Source: Floccularia luteovirens
Lineage: Eukaryota > Basidiomycota > Agaricomycetes > Agaricales > Squamanitaceae
Reading direction: 5' to 3'
Assembly: GCA_009739215.1 (NCBI GenBank)
Contig: VSJF01000008.1
Location: 620,001 to 684,000, forward strand
DNA length: 64,000 bases
The notes under the pieces are model-generated. The model was not told where the DNA came from, ran no database searches, and saw only the letters and a program-made list of their open reading frames with translations. Shown piece by piece: positions 58,105-64,000 of the stretch. The position numbers and the translations under genes were made by a program. Every line of letters begins with the position of its first letter. The first letter of the stretch is position 1.

Positions 58105-60257
58105 ATGCTTCTCTACACATCCCTTGTCTTCGTTGGGCTGGCGAGCACAATAACGCAAGGAGCGGTGGTACATTACCCTCCCAAGTCGACCAACTTGAAC
58201 AACTTGACCTTTGTGTTCAATGGAACTGGTGCGCCCGGGATATTCACTTCCTCAGTAACTCCAAACAATCAGTATGGCGAGTACAACTGGTGCAACATGC
58301 CACATGTGCGCCAGCGTGAGTATAAGTATGTTCTACCTCTCTTGTGGAGTTCAGGGTAACTTTACGAAGCCATCCAGGACACCGTCGCGGGACTTCTCAT
58401 TGCAATATGTGGAGGTCATCCAGAGGCATCACAAACGTACCCCATATGCATCCAACACCTTCTTCAAAGAAGGTATCACTTGGAGTTGCACTGGTTCTGG
58501 TCCAGCTATCGGCCTTAGAAAGTAAGCGATTGATTCGATTCGATTCGAGCTCGATGTTGACCGCTGTTCGCTATAGCGCAAATGGCCCCGGTGCAGACAG
58601 CACTACTGTTCAGGTCTGTCCCCAAATGTGATATCATAGTCCGTGATACTTATAGGTAGCTATTAATAGTGGCAAGGATACACAGACTCTCAGAACCCAT
58701 GGACCAACACTGTTGGTCCTGGTTTTGTTGGCAGCAAGTGATTACCAATTTCACTCATATGTTATTCTCGAAAGTTAATCAAATAATAGCTGTCAGTTCC
58801 CTCAAATCACAGATGAAGGACTTGAAGATGCAATTACACATGGATCGGTATGTCCAAATGAATTCTGAGATTGTAAATCCATGCTGACGCGTTGATTTTC
58901 ATTTATTGATAGGACTTGCGTGCCGTCTACGCAAAGCGACTTGGGCTCAGCTCTAGGTTAGACCCAACCACCTCCCGAGTCCGTAAGTCCTATTAAACTT
59001 CATAATCTGTTGGATATAAATATTGATTGAATTATTTAGGAGTGACAAATAATGTCATCACCTCGCAAGTTGCAGCTGGTTTGTTGAAGGGTCTCTTCCC
59101 TCAGAGCGACGACGTAGCCGTGTTTATTCAATCTTCGAATTTTGACTCGCTGGAGCCAACCTACTCGTGCAACGCGGCCAACAATTTGAGAACCGGTTAT
59201 ACCACAGGAAGTAAAGGACAACTCTGGCAGGAGCACTTGTCCGATGCTGCGAGTTTGTATGCAAAGCTCGACCAAGTATCTGGCATTGCTTCCCAAGACA
59301 GTGGCGGCTGGCATGTCAGCTTTGACCAGTAAGTCTTCTATTCTGTCAATGTAACAATTTGAAAATTAAAAAATAAAACGTACAGTTACTATGACAATAT
59401 GAGCGCAAAACAGTGCCATGGAAAACCCCTTCCTTGTAGTGTTAACGACACCTCTGCCTGTGTGACACAAGAAGAGGTCAGTGCTAGCTTTATGTGGTAA
59501 CTTTACTCTATTAACATTAGTATATTAGGCAAACACCGTCTATCGACTAGGAAACTGGGAGTATTCGTACCAATTCCGCGATGCACCCGACTCTGCACAA
59601 TATTCCGCTCTAAGATACGGTGCGTGGGTGCTCGAGATGAAAGCTCGCTTGCAAGAACAGATAAACGGGAGCTCCAAAGTAATCCCAATTTTCTCACTCC
59701 GCGCATAATCTACTAACTCTGGTTTATCTCGTAAAGCTCAAATATGTCCATAATGTAAGTAACCCTCCATCATACATATCAAAAAGATCGAAGACTCATC
59801 AACGAAATCTCCATGTGTAGATTGCCCACGACGGATCGATGTCTCCCTTGCTAGGGTTCCTCCAGATCTCCGAGATGGTTTGGCCAGGAATGTGAGTACC
59901 TGTTTATATATTATCAACTTGTCCTTCTCCCGAACTAACTTCGCCGCTCCAGGGGTTCCGAGGCATGTATTCACTGACGCGCGCTTCGTAAGCTTGGATT
60001 ACTGATGATCTCGTATTAGGTCGCATTTGAGCTTTACCACCGTAGCTCTAAATACTACATCAGGGTCCTTTGGGGTGGTCAGCCCATGGAAACTTCTACT
60101 CCTTTGGGAGTGTTAGACATGGTGCCGATCGAAAACTTCTTTTCATGTATGTCTATTCCTTGTCTATATAACTCCTTATTATTGATATTTACCCCCCATA
60201 GATATTGATAGCATGGTTGGAAGTAGCCAGGCCCTTTTCGCTGGTTGCAATCAGTAG
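58105..60257 (+). CDS. Secreted histidine acid phosphatase (branch 2)
   Basis: Histidine phosphatases hydrolyse phosphomonoesters through a phosphohistidine intermediate. ATG at 58105 gives a signal peptide (MLLYTSLVFVGLASTITQG). Then come YNWCNMPHVR, the catalytic motif VIQRHHKRTPYASN (RHxxRxP, with H in place of the usual G), NPWTNTVGPGFVGSNCQFPQ, ITDEGLEDAITHGSDLRAVY, QDSGGWHVSFDHYYDNM and the second motif NIAHDGSMSPLLGF (HD proton donor). It ends SSQALFAGCNQ. Exons join in frame after removing about ten introns, for example one from 58738 to about 58792 giving GSNCQFPQ. About 470 residues. It is not clearly a phytase. Confidence 0.85.
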
Positions 60258-60517
60258 AATGACAAATATCCAAAAATATTGTAGTTTTGTGAGAGATGAC
60301 CATTGTTGCGCAAAAGATAGTGAATTAGACTTGGTTTTAAACGTTTGATAACTCATTTGCAATGCACATCAAGAACACACGAAAACATTGTATTATACAT
60401 ATATGGGCGAGGCTTAAAACTAAAACGGTCCAAAACTACAATGAATAGGTCGGACAAAAAGGAAAATAACAGAAAAACTTCGACACTCCTGCAAAAAAGA
60501 AAAATAGTATGTAACCT

Positions 60518-63126
60518 TCACTTTCTAGGCTGGAGGTTTGTGCGCCGTCTTAAGCCATTTGGCCCTATACCAAGATCATTGAGCATCGAATTCGAGTAAT
60601 CATTGATCCCGCCTCCCAAGCCGTCAACGGTAATTCCAGTCTTGTTTCCACCCAAGCCAAGCCCTTTGAGAAGCTTGGAAAGGCCCACAATGATAGGTAG
60701 ATGAGGTTTGGCTCCAGTTCCGGAATTGCCAGTCTCGTCCCCAATAGCAAACGAACCCAAGTTGCCTGAGTAGGCACAATATAGCTGTCGCAAGTCAAGA
60801 GATGTCACAATAATATTCTCGAGTGTCGCCATCAGGGGGCCTAAATTCAATCCGTCGACGGATTTACAATCCAGAAGAAATTTCCCTGCCAATAAAGACA
60901 CAGTAACAAGGTCTTCAGTCGCCTCCTCCAGATTTGTGTCATCTGATGTCACAAGTTTGACAGTTGCCCGTATGATTGAAACGATAAGGGAAGCATTGTC
61001 TGAAGATCCATACGCTGTATCATGTAGCAGGCTAGAGTTGCTCTGTAGGTTGATGACAAGGTCGACAAGCGCATTGGATCTATTTAACACCTCAGACCAG
61101 AACTCTTCTTTCGAGTTAATATCAAAATCATATCGACGTCTCAAGCTCTTTGTCCCGATTGCAAGAATGTCGGCAGATTTGTTTTTGTCATTTCCTAAGT
61201 CGCCAGCTACTGAATCACAGTTCATCTTTTCGTTCGCGACTCGTTTGGAATTTGCAGGGCCAATGCCGCCGAAGTCATCAAAAATGTTATTGACAGCAGA
61301 ACTAAGATCGGGCCCCAGACCATACACCCGGACACCAGATTTCAGCGCACCCAAGCCCAATTTAGCGAGGAGGTCATTTAAGCCAAGCACTATAGGAACA
61401 TCTGGTGCATTTGCAGGATCGAATGATGTCCCATGAATGGAAGGCATGGGCCCCCCAGAAACTTGTAGAGAATCAGACCCTGGCGCGTTGATGGAATCAA
61501 TCGCGGTTGTTATATTAAGATCTGTAGTATAGTTGCCACTAAGTGTTTGACCAGATTCGTCCGAGGGTATAATAGGATTAAGGTTACACCACGTTTGCAG
61601 ATCCAAGATAGCAGCGGAGAGCTTGACGGTATAATCAACAAGAGCGCCTAAGCCAAGGGAGTCGACGCATCCACAGCCTTCAAGAGTGCTTCTAAGAATT
61701 GTGTTGAATCCAGCGAGGTCGTTAATATTATTGAGCAGGCTATGGCTTGACGTGGATGTTATCAGAACAGCAGTCGATTCGATGACCGCATCCAATGCCT
61801 GGGCAGTAGAGAATGATTCAGACTTTACACTGGAATCCAAACCACCCGTGAGAACAGAGGACGCAGTTGCTGTATGCATCTCCGCGACCAAATTGACAGT
61901 GAGAACAATTTTTGCAAGTAGATTAGAGTCGATAGCAGAGGGTAAGATGGTTTCAGAGTTAACGCGCTTCTTCATCATCCTGAGTTTCACTCGTGTTGCT
62001 GATGTAGGGACACATTCTGTTCCAGGTTGATCCGGAGCCCAACCATTCTTACAAGTCATTATGGCACATTTATGATTGATACATTTTGTCGCTTGAGCAT
62101 TCGGAATACTTCCGCAATTTTGGCCTGGTGATTCTGATGAACCCTCGACATCAACGAAAGGATGAGGTGTCGTGCAACCCCCGCCTACATCGAAGCTATG
62201 AATATCAGGGGACAGTTAAAAGCAATGGACATACAACTGTTCTTGGTTACAGACGTATCAATGCATTCAAATGAGAGTGTGTCCTCGCGACCAGCAATAC
62301 CGCATAGAGATTCATTGGCCTTGCACCTGACTTTAGCTTGACTTAAATTAGATATCTGGCTAGATCTCGTTTTCAATGAACCAGGAGTCGAAGATACACA
62401 GCCCTATAAAAGTGGTTGTTAATATATGCGCATATAATTATGATCAATGGGTCATTTAATGGTGTGACGTCAACTCACATGAGGATGATTGCCACAGATG
62501 CCATTGCATACAGTATATGGCAGAGCGCAAACGCAACTGTCCCCATCTCTAGAGTAATGATCATCACAGCTGTAGTGGCAAGGGTCGGAATTGTTGCATG
62601 TACGATGGGAGTTTGGTGGAAGACTGCATTCACGCGAATCTGACGTGTTTATCTCGAGAAAATTCAGATCGGAAACAAAGGAAGAGGGTTATCAAAAATT
62701 ACAAGTGCCCGGATTGCAGCTGCTACAACATCTTTTCCAAGAAGCGCAACGAGAAATTTTGCATTGACGTCTGTGTCTAAAAATATGTCCAAGTCCTAGA
62801 CAAAGTAGCAGTCAGTCAGTTCCACAGCAGTGGAAGAACTTGCGAGATAGAGTGACCTTCAAGCAGAGACATATGTGCACATCCGTCCCGAGAAATGGGA
62901 TACCCACTAGGCCTAGAGCGTCCGTAAGAAGTTTTAAATCTGTAGAAAGACACAAGTCGATGAGAGCGCGAGGTTCGTGGTGTTGTCTGGAGGAAATAGC
63001 ATTCGCAATGCCATCATGGGATTTGTCTTGGCGACGATTAAGCGCATGAGGGTGTATGGTAGCTACAAAAGGAACAAAATATGAGAAAAAGAGGAATAAA
63101 ACGAATGTCGCTGAAAGGGGAGGCAT
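60518..63126 (-). CDS. PriA-like cysteine-rich secreted protein with a long duplicated C-terminal extension
   Basis: ATG at 63126 gives MPPLSATFVLFLFFSYFVPF, a signal peptide, then LNRRQDKSHDG (Kex2-type site). The middle is Cys-rich: ESLCGIAGREDTLSFECID, SCGGCTTPHPF, GQNCGSIPNAQATKCINHKC and TCKNGWAPDQPGTECV. That is the C-terminal domain of mushroom PriA-type proteins, linked to primordium development. Most PriA proteins stop there. This one continues about 490 residues with two related modules, each ending in P.VPIVLGL..LL..LGLG..K.G..V.GLG and a D.GIGP motif. Dibasic sites (MKKR, NSKR, SLRRR, GLRRR) sit between or beside the modules. Function unknown. Confidence 0.72.
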
Positions 63127-63604
63127 CGGTTCAGGTGGTTTATACGGATAAAAGGGCGCGAGTGGTAGTAGGAAGGATAAAGTCCGAAGAGGATAACCCT
63201 TGCTTTATAGTTCCTTGCATCGTCGGAGTTTCGATCTGGCAGTGCAGCAAGAGCGAAGGTATTGATATGTCAATGACATCACCAAATATGGGGCTTGTTG
63301 GTGGTGTTGACCAGCTCGTACGACAATGTCACTACTCAAGGACTCACATCGCAGAGGGGATATAAAATAAATAAACAGTCAATTTTTAGCCAAGAAGCCA
63401 TACAGAAGTGTTTTGATCCTAAGGTATGTCAAGAATGACCAAAACCAAAGGTCTCAAAAAGAACCTTCAAGCATCATCAAAGTCTAAATAAAAACTGATA
63501 CTGAATAATGATAGACATCCAGGCACAACACCGCGGTGTATGAGGTAAAGAAGAGTCCATACCAGCTTGTTCCAGCGTATCATGAACCCTACGTCAATTT
63601 GGGG
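63127..63604. other. Upstream region of the PriA-like gene
   Basis: About 480 bases between the PriA-like start and the next stop codon (both genes on the minus strand). Holds the PriA-like promoter and the neighbour's 3' end. No feature recognised beyond AT-rich stretches. Confidence 0.4.
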
Positions 63605-64000
63605 CTATTCCGCTTCGCCACTTCCAAATAATAGACCGTTGGTAGACGGTGGATTTATCATGGAAGGGTCAGCAGGTGGCGGTGAAGGTTGTTCCATGTC
63701 TCCTTGAGCTACAAGTTCTCCTTCAACATTTACTTCATCCTCATCACTACTACCACCTTTTTCTTCGTCCGCGGACTCCATTCCAACATCACCATCTTCC
63801 GTATGCTGTGCTTGATTGATAGTTGTATCTCGGTATACCCTCGGATCCCAGTCCAGCTCTTCAGGCTCTTCAACTTCAACTTCCACTCTTTGTTTCCAAT
63901 CGAACTTCTCTCTTAACATAAGTACTGCCCGTACTGCTCTCTCTACCCGATGATCGTGTGCTCCTCGAATCTCTGCACATTCTCTGATCACATCTTCATA
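63605..64000 (-). CDS. 3' end of an unidentified gene running off the right edge
   Basis: The frame is open to the window edge and ends at a TAG at 63605-63607. The visible 131 residues read YEDVIRECAEIRGAHDHRVE, RAVRAVLMLREKFDWKQR, then a strongly acidic tail with EPEELDWDPRVYRD and GGSSDEDEVNVEGELVAQ. Charged helical plus acidic tail suggests a nuclear or RNA-related protein, but I do not recognise the family. Start and most of the protein lie outside the window. Confidence 0.6.
   Translation of the reverse strand, partial: YEDVIRECAEIRGAHDHRVERAVRAVLMLREKFDWKQRVEVEVEEPEELDWDPRVYRDTTINQAQHTEDGDVGMESADEEKGGSSDEDEVNVEGELVAQGDMEQPSPPPADPSMINPPSTNGLLFGSGEAE

Noticed and set aside
58660..58800. 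Apparent frameshift in the acid phosphatase
   Set aside because: Choosing the acceptor just before CTGTCAG restores GSNCQFPQ in frame, and another acceptor restores the preceding exon, so the gene is intact.
1..64000. CRISPR arrays, intact transposons, viral genes or bacterial operons
   Set aside because: None seen: no regular spaced repeats, no transposase, reverse transcriptase or integrase motifs, and gene structure is intron-rich throughout.

Overview
The window is nuclear DNA from a filamentous basidiomycete, most likely a mushroom-forming Agaricomycete. Genes are split by many short GT-AG introns of about 50-60 nt. Several families are typical of that class: a class I hydrophobin, a PriA-like cysteine-rich protein, a DUF6533-type membrane protein, TPR-CHAT proteins and an intron-bearing tRNA-Gly. 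I see no bacterial operon, CRISPR array, rRNA gene or intact transposon. Gene models were joined by hand from reading frames, splice signals and recalled family patterns; no alignment was run.

Left end (1-8.5 kb): a tandem segmental duplication. A DUF6533-type gene plus the 5' end of an Mtr4 RNA-helicase gene occur twice. The first helicase copy (1557-2079) is a broken fragment that stops inside the Walker A region; the second (4736-8457) looks complete. Then come a secreted GH95 alpha-fucosidase (minus), tRNA-Gly(GCC), the mRNA-export factor Gle1 (minus) and an F-box protein (minus), followed by a 1.5 kb gap.

Middle (18.8-41.8 kb): two paralogous TPR-CHAT proteins of about 1400 residues, both with the His/Cys pair of CHAT (caspase/separase-like) proteases, transcribed away from each other about 13 kb apart. 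Between them lie Rtc1/WDR24 (TORC1 control), a TRIC-like membrane protein, a carboxymuconolactone-decarboxylase-like protein whose spliced form ends in a peroxisomal-type signal, a class I hydrophobin, a gene-poor 2.8 kb stretch, and an unrecognised gene head-to-head with the second TPR-CHAT gene. This is the part most worth following up.

Right part (42.7-64 kb): a multi-pass membrane protein (minus), a coiled-coil protein resembling augmin subunit HAUS5, mitochondrial aconitase (with two single-base frameshifts), an SMP-30-like beta-propeller protein (minus), a delta-9 fatty acid desaturase with C-terminal cytochrome b5, a carboxy-cis,cis-muconate cyclase-like propeller protein, a PI-PLC X-domain protein (minus), a secreted histidine acid phosphatase, a PriA-like secreted protein with two internal repeats (minus), and the 3' end of an unidentified gene (minus).

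Most genes are unrelated housekeeping or secreted functions. The groupings with possible meaning are the TPR-CHAT pair with its neighbours, and the scattered lactonase/muconate-type proteins (18.8, 30.8 and 54.5 kb).
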